Notes under the pieces: model-generated | Database searches by the model: none | What the model saw: only the letters and a program-made list of their open reading frames with translations | Told to the model about the DNA's origin: nothing | Program-made: the position numbers and the translations under genes | NCBI GenBank assembly: GCA_024681495.1 | Contig: JAILAS010000082.1 | Span: 1-7,695 of the forward strand | Length of the DNA stretch: 7,695 bases | From: Eubacterium sp. | GTDB taxonomy: Bacteria > Bacillota > Clostridia > Lachnospirales > Lachnospiraceae | Reading direction: 5' to 3' | Part shown: piece by piece, positions 1-6,131 of the stretch | How positions within the stretch are numbered: position 1 is the stretch's first letter | How the letters are laid out: every line of letters begins with the position of its first letter

Positions 1-60
1 GGCAGCCCCGCAGGAAGAGCCTGCACAGGAGGCAGCCCCGCAGGAAGAGCCCGCCCAGGA
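1..60 (+). repeat. 30-bp direct tandem repeat, two copies, inside the coding region
   Basis: Positions 1-30 and 31-60 are the same 30-bp unit with two differences (T/C at the 22nd base and A/C at the 25th). The unit is ten codons long, so copy-number change keeps the frame. It encodes a Pro/Glu/Ala-rich linker. The array may extend left of the window. Confidence 0.9.
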
Positions 61-205
61 TGCTCCCGCATCCGAGGAACCCGCTCCCTCAAAGGACGAT
101 AGCGCTCCCTCACCGGACGAGGCAGTCAAGTTCTGCCGCTCCTGCGGAGCCAAGATCGCCATCGGAGCCAAGTTCTGCTACAAGTGCGGAGCCGAGAATA
201 ACTAA
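2..205 (+). CDS. Zinc-ribbon protein, C-terminal fragment (5' end outside window)
   Basis: This is an open frame from the left edge to a TAA stop, giving the last 67 residues. The first ~40 residues are a low-complexity Ala/Pro/Glu/Gln linker, including a ten-residue unit (AAPQEEPAQE) present twice. The C-terminus is a compact four-cysteine zinc ribbon, CRSC-x10-CYKC, with Cys codons at 134, 143, 176 and 185. The knuckle sequences FCRSCGAK and FCYKCGAE are typical of the small double-Cys ribbons common at protein termini in Firmicutes. Such ribbons usually bind Zn and mediate protein or nucleic-acid contacts. The main domain lies outside the window, so the overall function cannot be named. 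A strong terminator follows 27 bp after the stop. The reading frame is secure because both the zinc knuckles and the repeat sit in it. Confidence 0.8.
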   Translation, partial: AAPQEEPAQEAAPQEEPAQDAPASEEPAPSKDDSAPSPDEAVKFCRSCGAKIAIGAKFCYKCGAENN

Positions 206-232
206 GGCTCCCATATCACAGGACATACTTAA

Positions 233-266
233 CCCCCACCGGCCGCTGTGCCGGATGGGGGCTTTT
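233..266 (+). terminator. Rho-independent terminator, shared by convergent genes
   Basis: The 5' arm CCCCCACCGGC (233-243) pairs with the 3' arm at 250-261, with one bulged A at 255 and a six-base loop. The stem is followed by CTTTT on the + strand. It ends the zinc-ribbon gene. Because the LysR gene converges from the other side, the hairpin could also help stop that transcript, but the U-run in that direction is only two bases, so the + orientation is better supported. Confidence 0.8.
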
Positions 267-304
267 GATGCGCACGGATTCGCGAGCGAGTCTTGACTTT
301 TACT

Positions 305-1204
305 TTATATTATTTCTTCATCGGGCAGCGCCTCTTTAAGCAGCTGCACCACCTTCTTAACGCTGGGATTCGGGTTTTCATCGTCCCAGACGATAACCAT
401 CTTATTGTCGTCTATGTCGTCACACTCGATGAAGACGACGTCTGACTGCGCCTTGAGCGTGCTGGTTCCGTTCAGGATACCCACTCCCATGCCGGTTACC
501 ACCATGAGCATGTACTGGTCGAGCGTGTCGGCCATCAGATAATCGGGGGTAAATCCGTGCTCCTGGCACTTGAGCAGCACCTCGTCCCATCCCTCGGGAA
601 GGTCCTCGGGCGCGTTTACAATAAACCTCTCGTCCTTGAACATCTCCAGCGATACCTTCTTCTCGTTGGCGAGGGGATGTTCCTTGGAAAGGACCACGTA
701 GTTCTTTTCATCGCCGATAGTCATCCTCCTGGCGATTTCGGAGGATCCTACCCCGAAGTCCAGGGTAATAAGGAAATCATAGGTATGCTCGCGAAGACCT
801 GTCATAAGGTCCGCGAAACTTCCGGAAAACATTCCCAGCTCGATATCGGGATATTTCTCATGAATCTTTCTCTTGAAATCCAGGAAGAATCCCGCCAGAT
901 CCATTCCCGGAAGAACTCCGAATTTCAGGAATCCGCCCACTCCGCTGTCCACCAGCTCGGTGCGCTTGACCGCATCGTAATAGCGGTCCGTAAAGCCTTT
1001 CATAGCCTCATAGAAGACCTGCCCCGCCGGGGTGAGCGTGATCGGGCGGCTCTTGCGATGGAAAAGGGTAACGGAAAGTTCCTCTTCCATAGCGCTTATT
1101 TGACGGCTGAGAGCAGGCTGTGTTATGTAGAGCTGCTCTGCTGCTTTGGAAATGTTCTGGTAACGTACTACAGCCATAAAATAATCAATTTGGTTGATCG
1201 TCAT
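305..1204 (-). CDS. LysR-family transcriptional regulator
   Basis: This is a 299-residue protein, the usual LysR length. The N-terminal winged helix-turn-helix covers about residues 1-60, with the recognition region ISKAAEQLYITQPALSRQIS at 18-37, followed by the typical LFHR wing and LTPAGQVF. A linker helix runs to about 90, and then the periplasmic-binding-protein-like effector domain (about 92-290) begins at FLKFGVLPG. The start codon is supported by a strong ribosome binding site, AAGGAGG (revcomp of 1214-1220), nine bases upstream. LysR proteins bind DNA as tetramers and usually regulate a neighbouring or divergent gene and themselves. Here no divergent gene is present, because the neighbouring operon lies upstream in the same direction, so the target is unknown. 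The effector cannot be inferred. Confidence 0.95.
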   Translation of the reverse strand: MTINQIDYFMAVVRYQNISKAAEQLYITQPALSRQISAMEEELSVTLFHRKSRPITLTPAGQVFYEAMKGFTDRYYDAVKRTELVDSGVGGFLKFGVLPGMDLAGFFLDFKRKIHEKYPDIELGMFSGSFADLMTGLREHTYDFLITLDFGVGSSEIARRMTIGDEKNYVVLSKEHPLANEKKVSLEMFKDERFIVNAPEDLPEGWDEVLLKCQEHGFTPDYLMADTLDQYMLMVVTGMGVGILNGTSTLKAQSDVVFIECDDIDDNKMVIVWDDENPNPSVKKVVQLLKEALPDEEII

Positions 1205-1302
1205 TTGTTTCTTCCTCCTTCGGAAACCCGGCGACGGAATATATTACCGGGTCGCATGTTAATATCCGTTTTAGGCATTTTACTTTGGTCACGAATAATG
1301 AT

Positions 1303-1308
1303 ATTATA
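1303..1308 (-). promoter_or_regulatory. Predicted -10 element for the LysR gene
   Basis: A perfect TATAAT reads on the - strand here (ATTATA on the + strand), about 100 bases before the LysR start codon. It would give a ~90-base leader. No good -35 hexamer lies 16-18 bases upstream (the stretch is G-rich), which would fit an activator-dependent promoter. It is a sequence prediction only. Confidence 0.5.
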
Positions 1309-1344
1309 CAAATGTCTTAAGAGAACCCCCATTCTTCTTGAGAT

Positions 1345-1361
1345 ATGTAAATTTTTTACAT
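1345..1361. promoter_or_regulatory. Perfect 17-bp palindrome, candidate operator
   Basis: ATGTAAA (1345-1351) and TTTACAT (1355-1361) form perfect 7-bp inverted arms around TTT. The site is centred about 47 bp upstream of the predicted -10 of the LysR gene, a position typical of activator or autoregulator sites. The symmetric T/A pairs are spaced T-N9-A and T-N13-A rather than the classic LysR T-N11-A, so the bound protein is uncertain. Confidence 0.45.
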
Positions 1362-1389
1362 CTACCTTTTAAAATACCCCCCTAACACT

Positions 1390-1427
1390 GACGAGCGGTT
1401 CCCCCAAGATCGCTCGTCTTTTCTTTT
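1390..1427 (+). terminator. Rho-independent terminator in + orientation, no + gene before it
   Basis: GACGAGCG (1390-1397) and CGCTCGTC (1411-1418) form a perfect 8-bp stem with a 13-base loop, followed by TTTTCTTTT. The T-run is only on the + side. Read on the - strand the stem is followed by AGTGTTAGG, so it is a poor terminator for the dgt-udp-flavodoxin operon that ends at 1502. The LysR gene to its left is on the - strand, so the terminator would serve either an antisense transcript or an unannotated small RNA. Confidence 0.65.
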
Positions 1428-1501
1428 ACCAACATTTAATAATTCTACCACAATTATGTCCATCATTGCACGCCTCTTTTTCGGGGTCTTCCCCCTCTCG
1501 T

Positions 1502-2014
1502 TTACTCTTCTCTGTTTCTATACCACTCCACCACGGGCGAAAGTCTGTCGATACTAACGGCATTGCCCCCGTCGCGGAACATCTTCAGCATATTCATCTG
1601 GGCCTCGTCGAGGTCGGTCCTGCCCTCCATGCGGGGGACCATCACGTCCCTGAACTGCTTCATTATAAACCTGTTCATTCCCGTGAGCCTGGAGAAGTCG
1701 AACCCTCCCTGCACATAGAAAAAAGGCTCATCGCCCATCTTAGTCTGGCTCCTAAAGCCTTCGGCCACCTCCATGCCCTCGATACTCATTCCCACCCCGA
1801 CCACACAGTCGAGGCCGAACCGGGCCGCAGCCTTCTTATATCCTTCCACCCTGCCCTTTCGTATCCACGACAGGAAGATGACGCGGCTGCCCTTGGGGAG
1901 AGCCTTCTTCGCCTCTTCGAAAGAATACTCCTTAAGCGAGAGCTTCTTGGACAGAAGGTCTGCGTATTGACGGGTGAAACCCGTATTTGAAATATAGACG
2001 ACTGCTTCGGTCAT
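1502..2014 (-). CDS. Flavodoxin-domain protein (HemG-like)
   Basis: This is a 170-residue, single-domain protein of flavodoxin size. Beta-strand 1 (AVVYISNTG) leads into a phosphate-binding loop, S9-N-T-G-F-T14, the expected FMN 5'-phosphate loop. The segment near 102-121 (QGGFDFSRLTGMNRFIMKQF) resembles the C-terminal part of the HemG / Flavodoxin_5 group, where a GG-x-D-[FY]-x-R-L pattern precedes a helix. In enterobacteria HemG oxidises protoporphyrinogen IX. That function should not be assumed here, because flavodoxin-domain relatives in anaerobic Firmicutes are mostly uncharacterised. It has no signal peptide and is likely cytoplasmic. The ATG lies three bases after the udp stop, with a purine-rich GAGAGGGAAG upstream inside udp, so it is translationally coupled as the last gene of the dgt-udp operon. 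It is probably FMN-binding. The substrate is unknown. Confidence 0.8.
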   Translation of the reverse strand: MTEAVVYISNTGFTRQYADLLSKKLSLKEYSFEEAKKALPKGSRVIFLSWIRKGRVEGYKKAAARFGLDCVVGVGMSIEGMEVAEGFRSQTKMGDEPFFYVQGGFDFSRLTGMNRFIMKQFRDVMVPRMEGRTDLDEAQMNMLKMFRDGGNAVSIDRLSPVVEWYRNREE

Positions 2015-2017
2015 AGT

Positions 2018-2797
2018 CTATCTTCCCTCTCTCTCGTTCGAAATCATTATGCGGATGGACTCCACGGCGCACCTTATGGCCTCGTCCACGTCGTGGCACT
2101 GGGGATTGGGAAGGCCTTCCCTCTTCCTCTCCTGATTGGCCACCGCCAAAAGCACCGTGCCGACCCGTACTCCCAGGGCCGCTCCGACTGTGAAGAGCGC
2201 GGCGGATTCCATCTCGGACGCCAATGCGCCCAGCTTCAGGCATGCGTCCCACTTATTTAAGAGGTCGTATCCGGCGGGCATCCTCTCGGGCTCGTGCTGG
2301 CCGTAGAAGGAGTCCTTGCACTGCACCACGCCGACGTGGTAGGTCTTGTTCATGGACTCAGCGGCCTGTACCAGCGCGCTGACGCAGCTAAAGTCGGCCA
2401 CGGCGGGATACTCGATAGGGGCGTACTCCTTGCTGGTGCCCTCCATCCTGACGGCGCCGGTGGCCACCACGAGGTCGCCGCCCTTAACGTTCAGGTTCAT
2501 GCCTCCGCAGGTCCCGACGCGGATGAACGTGTCGGCCTCGCACTTGACGAGCTCCTCCATGGCAATGGCGGCGGACGGGCCGCCGATTCCGGTCGACGTC
2601 ACAGACACCTGCTCGCCGTCCAGGTAACCCGTGTAGGTGGTGTACTCGCGGTTGCTGGCCACGAGCTGCGCGCCCTCGAGATAGGAGGCGATCTTCTCAC
2701 ACCTGCCGGGATCTCCCGGAACTATAACGTAACGACCGACGTCGTCGGCCGTAAGCTTAAGATGATACTGTCTTCCGCTCTCATCCATGTAATCCAT
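2018..2797 (-). CDS. udp: Uridine phosphorylase
   Basis: It catalyses phosphorolysis of uridine to uracil and ribose-1-phosphate (NP-I nucleoside phosphorylase family, hexameric, cytosolic). The protein has 259 residues from the chosen start. Landmarks: VPGDP (26-30, phosphate loop), NREYTTYTG (49-57), the signature STGIGGPSAAIAMEEL (68-83), FIRVGT (91-96, phosphate-binding Arg and Thr), F164-Y-G-Q167 (base pocket) and EMESAA (195-200, ribose-binding Met-Glu). The base loop reads GQHEPERMP instead of the E. coli GQER, which is the form I associate with clostridial uridine phosphorylases. The frame extends 11 codons upstream to another ATG, but the ATG at 2797 has an excellent AAGGAGG eight bases before it, so it was preferred. 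It lies 41 bp after dgt and is directly followed by the flavodoxin-domain gene. A related nucleoside specificity cannot be excluded. Confidence 0.92.
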   Translation of the reverse strand: MDYMDESGRQYHLKLTADDVGRYVIVPGDPGRCEKIASYLEGAQLVASNREYTTYTGYLDGEQVSVTSTGIGGPSAAIAMEELVKCEADTFIRVGTCGGMNLNVKGGDLVVATGAVRMEGTSKEYAPIEYPAVADFSCVSALVQAAESMNKTYHVGVVQCKDSFYGQHEPERMPAGYDLLNKWDACLKLGALASEMESAALFTVGAALGVRVGTVLLAVANQERKREGLPNPQCHDVDEAIRCAVESIRIMISNEREGR

Positions 2798-2805
2798 AAC
2801 TTTCT

Positions 2806-2812
2806 CCTCCTT
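2806..2812 (-). promoter_or_regulatory. Ribosome binding site that decides the udp start
   Basis: AAGGAGG reads on the - strand eight bases before the ATG at 2797. No comparable site precedes the upstream in-frame ATG at 2830, which lies only eight bases after the dgt stop codon. Confidence 0.85.
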
Positions 2813-2838
2813 GCATAACGTGTCGAACAAAACGCTCT

Positions 2839-4260
2839 CTAATCGGTGCCCGAGAGCTCCTGGTAGAGGCTCTTGGCGAAGGTGTCTGTCATTCCGCAGA
2901 TGTAGTCCGTGACCAGAATAAGCCTCAGATAGAGCTTCTCGGCCTCGGAGCGTCCCTCGGAATACTTATGATAAATCTGCATGTAATTTTCAGAAATTAT
3001 TCCGATTATACGCTTCTGAACCGCGTTCATCGGAAGTTCGGTATCGTAGGGAACGGCTGCGTCTACGAACTTATCGAGGAGGAAGTCCATGATGACCTCC
3101 TCGGCAATCTCGTGCCTGAAAATCGGCCTAGACTTAAAGACGTACTTCGTCTCTATGCCGTAGAGCGCCTCGAGCATCGGGTTCATGGTCGAGCAGGAAA
3201 CAAGCGTCCTCTTCATCTGTCCGGCCATAATCGCTTCGTAGTTATTCATGAAGGCGTCGGTAACGGCGTTTATCGCGCGGCGCTGCAGCGTGACTATCCA
3301 GTTCTGGACCGCATACTCTCCCGGGTCCTGCAGCCCCCTGTCCCCGGCCTTCCTGTACTTCTCCCCGAGCACCTCGATGAGCTCGCCGAACCTCTCAACC
3401 TCCTCGGGCGACAGGCCGCCGGCGTCCTTGTATATCTTCAGATCCCTCGTCAAATCCTCGTAGCTCAGATATCTCTTCTTATAAGCATCCTCGATGTCTG
3501 CAGTAATGTAGGCGATATCGTCGGCCGCCTCCAGAAGAAACGACAGCGGATGGCGCGCCCCATTGGTGCCGGTAGCGGTCTGCACGTCTCTGAAAGTCTC
3601 CCTGTCGGCGCGGAAATATCCCATCTTGTGGCTTCGGATATCGTCCCCGTTCTCTTCAATTTCAAGCGATGAAACAGGATATTTTATGATAGTGCCCAGG
3701 AGGCCCTTCGTGAGATTCATTCCGTTACTGTCCACCAGAAAGTGAAGCCTGGTGACGAGGCGGAAGGCCTGGGCATTACCCTCGAAATGGTAGAAGTCGT
3801 TCTTCATCTCCTCCGAGAGTACTTCCTCGAGCGGACTGCCGCAGAGCGACAGGTGAGGGAGATTTTTAAGGAACCACTCCCTTATGGTCGTCTCACCGAA
3901 ATGGCCAAAGGGAGGGTTTCCTATATCGTGAATTAATCCTGCGCACTGAAGAATGTCGCAGATGTACGCCTTATATTCGGGGAGGAAGTCCGGGTCCTTT
4001 ATGTCGCAGGTAATCGCCTCGCCCACGTTCTGGCCGAGCGACCGCGCTATGGATGAGACCTCCAGCGAATGGGTCAACCTGGTGCGCACGAAGTCACTGC
4101 TGTCGAGAGGAAAGACCTGTGTCTTGTCCTGAAGACGCCTGAACGACGCACTGTTGATAATCCTGTGATAGTCCCTGGCGAACTCCGAGCGAAGCTCCCT
4201 GGGATCGACATGCTGATGGCTACGCACACGTTCCGCGCACAGTACTTTACCCCATTCCAA
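2839..4260 (-). CDS. dgt: Deoxyguanosinetriphosphate triphosphohydrolase (HD-domain dNTPase)
   Basis: It hydrolyses dGTP (or other dNTPs) to the deoxynucleoside and tripolyphosphate in the cytoplasm, which lowers dNTP pools. The protein is 473 residues, in the range of the longer Dgt subfamily. The N-terminal signature DYHRIINSASFRRLQDKTQV (30-49) is characteristic. Metal ligands of the HD fold are visible: H64 in RTRLTHSLE, H111-D112 in LIHDIGNPPFGHFGE, and D248 in LEAADDIAY. The FEGNAQAFR motif (159-167) is also family-typical. The ATG has AAGGGGTGA about eight bases upstream. It is the first gene of a - strand operon with udp and the flavodoxin-domain gene. Pairing with udp makes sense because deoxynucleosides released by Dgt feed nucleoside salvage, although uridine phosphorylase itself prefers uridine. 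The exact dNTP specificity cannot be read from sequence. Confidence 0.93.
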   Translation of the reverse strand: MEWGKVLCAERVRSHQHVDPRELRSEFARDYHRIINSASFRRLQDKTQVFPLDSSDFVRTRLTHSLEVSSIARSLGQNVGEAITCDIKDPDFLPEYKAYICDILQCAGLIHDIGNPPFGHFGETTIREWFLKNLPHLSLCGSPLEEVLSEEMKNDFYHFEGNAQAFRLVTRLHFLVDSNGMNLTKGLLGTIIKYPVSSLEIEENGDDIRSHKMGYFRADRETFRDVQTATGTNGARHPLSFLLEAADDIAYITADIEDAYKKRYLSYEDLTRDLKIYKDAGGLSPEEVERFGELIEVLGEKYRKAGDRGLQDPGEYAVQNWIVTLQRRAINAVTDAFMNNYEAIMAGQMKRTLVSCSTMNPMLEALYGIETKYVFKSRPIFRHEIAEEVIMDFLLDKFVDAAVPYDTELPMNAVQKRIIGIISENYMQIYHKYSEGRSEAEKLYLRLILVTDYICGMTDTFAKSLYQELSGTD

Positions 4261-4325
4261 TGTAAAATCACCCCTTAACTTTAACCGAGATGCCCAACCA
4301 CAAGACCCGAAGGGATCTATAACGA

Positions 4326-5963
4326 TTAGGCCTGATTCTCCGCGGCAACGAGGCCTACGGAATTATACTTCTCCCTGAGCTTAGGCTTCTCGATCTTACC
4401 GGTGGGATTCCTGGGAATCTCGTCGAAGATGATCCTGCGCGGCCTCTTATACCTGGGAAGGTCGTAGCAGAACTCGTTCATCTCCTCCTCGGTGCAGGTC
4501 TCACCGGGCTTAAGCTCGATTATGGCTGCGGCAATCTCGCCGAGCCTCTTATCCGCAATACCGATAACGGCCACGTCGTGAACCTTGTTATTGGTGCGGA
4601 TGAAATCCTCAATCTGTACGGGATAGAGGTTCTCTCCACCCGTAATTATAACATCCTTCTTCCTGTCTACAAGGAAGATAAATCCATCCTCGTCGGTCAT
4701 GGCCATGTCTCCGGTGTAGAGCCACTCGCCCTTGAGAACGTCCTCAGTGGCCTCAGGATCGTTGTAATAGCAGGTCATAACGCCCGGGCCCTTCAGGCAC
4801 AGCTCGCCCACCTTATTGGACTCCGTAACCACATTGCCGTCCTCGTCGACGATTTTCGCCTCCCATCCGTATCCGGGCTTGCCGATGGCTCCCACCTTGT
4901 GAATGTTCTCCACACCCAGGTGAACCGCGCCGGGTCCGATGGACTCAGAAAGGCCGTAGTTCGTGTCGTACTGATGGTTGGGGAAGTAATCCCTCCAGTG
5001 CTTTATAAGGCTCTGGGGCACGGGCTGGGCGCCAATGTGCATGAGCCTCCACTGATGAAGATCGTACCTGGAAAGGTCGATTTCGCCGGAGTCGATTTTC
5101 TCCAGTATATCCTGCGCCCAGGGCACGAGCAACCATACGATGGTGCAGTGCTCGGCCGACGCCGTCTCGATGATGGTCTCGGGGCTGGTGCCCTTCAGGA
5201 GCACGGCCCTGCCGCCGGAGAGGAGCGAGCCCATCCAGTGCATCTTGGCGCCCGTGTGGTAGAGGGGCGGGATGCACAGGAAGTTGTCCTCGCGCGTCTG
5301 GTGGTGGTGCGCCTGCTCCACCTTGCAGGAGTGCATCAGGCTGCGGTGCAGGTGGACGATGGCCTTGGGGAAGCCGGTCGTGCCCGAGGAGAAGTAGATG
5401 GCCGCCTCGTCGGTGTCCTGCAGGGGGATCTGCGGCGCCTTGGAGGAGCAGTAGGAGACCAGCTGGAAGAAGGATTCGGCGAAGGAGGGGCAGTCCTCGC
5501 CGACGTAGAGGAGCGCCTTGACCTTCGGGATGCGGTCGCAGATGTCCTCCACGCGGCCGATGAACTCCGGCCCGAAGATGAGGACCTCCACGTCCGCCAA
5601 GTCGAGGCAGTAGCGGATCTCCTCCTGCGTGTAGCGGAAGTTGAGGGGGACCGCCATGGCACCGCTCTTGAGGATGCCGAAATAGATGGGGAGCCATTCG
5701 AGGCAGTTCATGAGGAGGATGCCCACCTTGGCGCCCTTTCTGACGCGGCGCGTCAGCAGCAGGTTGGCCACGCGGTTCGCCTTGCGGTCGAACTCCGCCC
5801 ACGTCATCTCCGAGCGGAACGAGTCGTTCTTGCTGGGCTCGATGAGGCTGTATTCGCGCCATGTCGTGTGGCGCTTCTCCAGCTCCTGCGGGTTGATTTC
5901 GACAAGCGCCACGTCGTCGCCGTACAGGCGCGCGTTCTTCTCAAGTATCTCTGTGATGGGCAT
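4326..5963 (-). CDS. Acyl-CoA synthetase / AMP-dependent ligase, mosaic codon usage
   Basis: This is a 545-residue adenylate-forming enzyme that activates a carboxylic acid with ATP to the acyl-AMP and then the CoA thioester. Motifs in order: A3 P-loop SSGTTGFPK (192-200), A5 YGLSE (336-340), A7 YTGD (416-419), A8 hinge DRKKDVIITGGENLYP (433-448) and A10 PTGK with catalytic K523. All are intact, so the enzyme should be active. The substrate is unknown: a medium- or long-chain fatty acid or an aromatic acid is possible. The start ATG at 5963 has AGGAG six bases upstream. The longer frame reaching 6491 was rejected because it would overlap the desulfoferrodoxin gene and lacks family similarity. 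The odd feature is codon usage. Up to residue 251, 14 of 15 Arg codons are CGC, whereas from 252 on 11 of 13 are AGG, and G+C drops in the same region. The gene may be a recombinant or an assembly chimera. Confidence 0.9.
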   Translation of the reverse strand: MPITEILEKNARLYGDDVALVEINPQELEKRHTTWREYSLIEPSKNDSFRSEMTWAEFDRKANRVANLLLTRRVRKGAKVGILLMNCLEWLPIYFGILKSGAMAVPLNFRYTQEEIRYCLDLADVEVLIFGPEFIGRVEDICDRIPKVKALLYVGEDCPSFAESFFQLVSYCSSKAPQIPLQDTDEAAIYFSSGTTGFPKAIVHLHRSLMHSCKVEQAHHHQTREDNFLCIPPLYHTGAKMHWMGSLLSGGRAVLLKGTSPETIIETASAEHCTIVWLLVPWAQDILEKIDSGEIDLSRYDLHQWRLMHIGAQPVPQSLIKHWRDYFPNHQYDTNYGLSESIGPGAVHLGVENIHKVGAIGKPGYGWEAKIVDEDGNVVTESNKVGELCLKGPGVMTCYYNDPEATEDVLKGEWLYTGDMAMTDEDGFIFLVDRKKDVIITGGENLYPVQIEDFIRTNNKVHDVAVIGIADKRLGEIAAAIIELKPGETCTEEEMNEFCYDLPRYKRPRRIIFDEIPRNPTGKIEKPKLREKYNSVGLVAAENQA

Positions 5964-6006
5964 GGTTGTCTCCTGAAATTTGGCCTTCCGGCCGGTACAT
6001 CCATAT

Positions 6007-6012
6007 ACTATA
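6007..6012 (-). promoter_or_regulatory. Possible -10 element for the acyl-CoA synthetase gene
   Basis: TATAGT reads on the - strand 44 bases before the ATG, the only A+T-rich hexamer block in an otherwise G+C-rich divergent region. No good -35 is seen. An 8-bp palindrome CCGGCCGG (5988-5995) lies in the resulting leader. Confidence 0.3.
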
Positions 6013-6083
6013 ACCCGCTTGGGGCTTCCGGGGCACGAGAATGATTCGGCGGAAGGTGTTATATTTCCTGCAGCGCCAGTTCC

Positions 6084-6099
6084 GCCGCAGAAATGCGGC
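6084..6099 (+). promoter_or_regulatory. Short hairpin / dyad in the desulfoferrodoxin leader
   Basis: GCCGCA (6084-6089) and TGCGGC (6094-6099) are perfect 6-bp arms around GAAA, a GNRA-type tetraloop if transcribed. It lies 32 bases before the dfx ATG and downstream of a TATATT block at 6060-6065 that could be a -10 (its -35 is poor). It may be an operator dyad or an mRNA-stabilising leader hairpin. No U-run follows, so it is not a terminator. Confidence 0.4.
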
Positions 6100-6131
6100 A
6101 GGCCAATCCACAATCCGCGAGGAGCCATCAC

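Larger units (their letters stand above)
1205..1501. other. Intergenic region between LysR gene and flavodoxin-domain gene
   Basis: These 297 bp are A+T-rich and contain no convincing protein gene. They hold the LysR ribosome binding site (1214-1220), the TATAAT element, the 17-bp palindrome and the + oriented hairpin listed separately. No good U-tailed terminator for the - strand operon ending at 1502 was found. GGGG and CCCC runs around 1480-1497 could form only a short 4-bp stem. Confidence 0.6.

Noticed and set aside
60..296. 78-codon + strand open frame at the left edge
   Set aside because: It runs out of frame across the zinc-ribbon coding sequence and through the terminator hairpin. 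The repeat and cysteine knuckles are in the other frame.
557..1372. 271-codon + strand open frame antisense to the LysR gene
   Set aside because: The opposite frame is an unambiguous LysR protein, and this translation shows no domain. It is kept only as context for the orphan + strand terminator.
4303..4318. Possible terminator for the acyl-CoA synthetase (AGACCC / GGGATCT hairpin)
   Set aside because: The stem is only six pairs with a bulge, and the - strand sequence after it is TGTGGTT, not a U-run. It is too weak to call.
4578..6044. Long (488-codon) + strand open frame antisense to the acyl-CoA synthetase
   Set aside because: It overlaps a gene with all catalytic motifs of its family. 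Its own translation is low-complexity (rich in Val, Leu, Gly, Arg, Asp, Glu) with no recognisable domain, as expected for the antisense of G+C-rich coding DNA.
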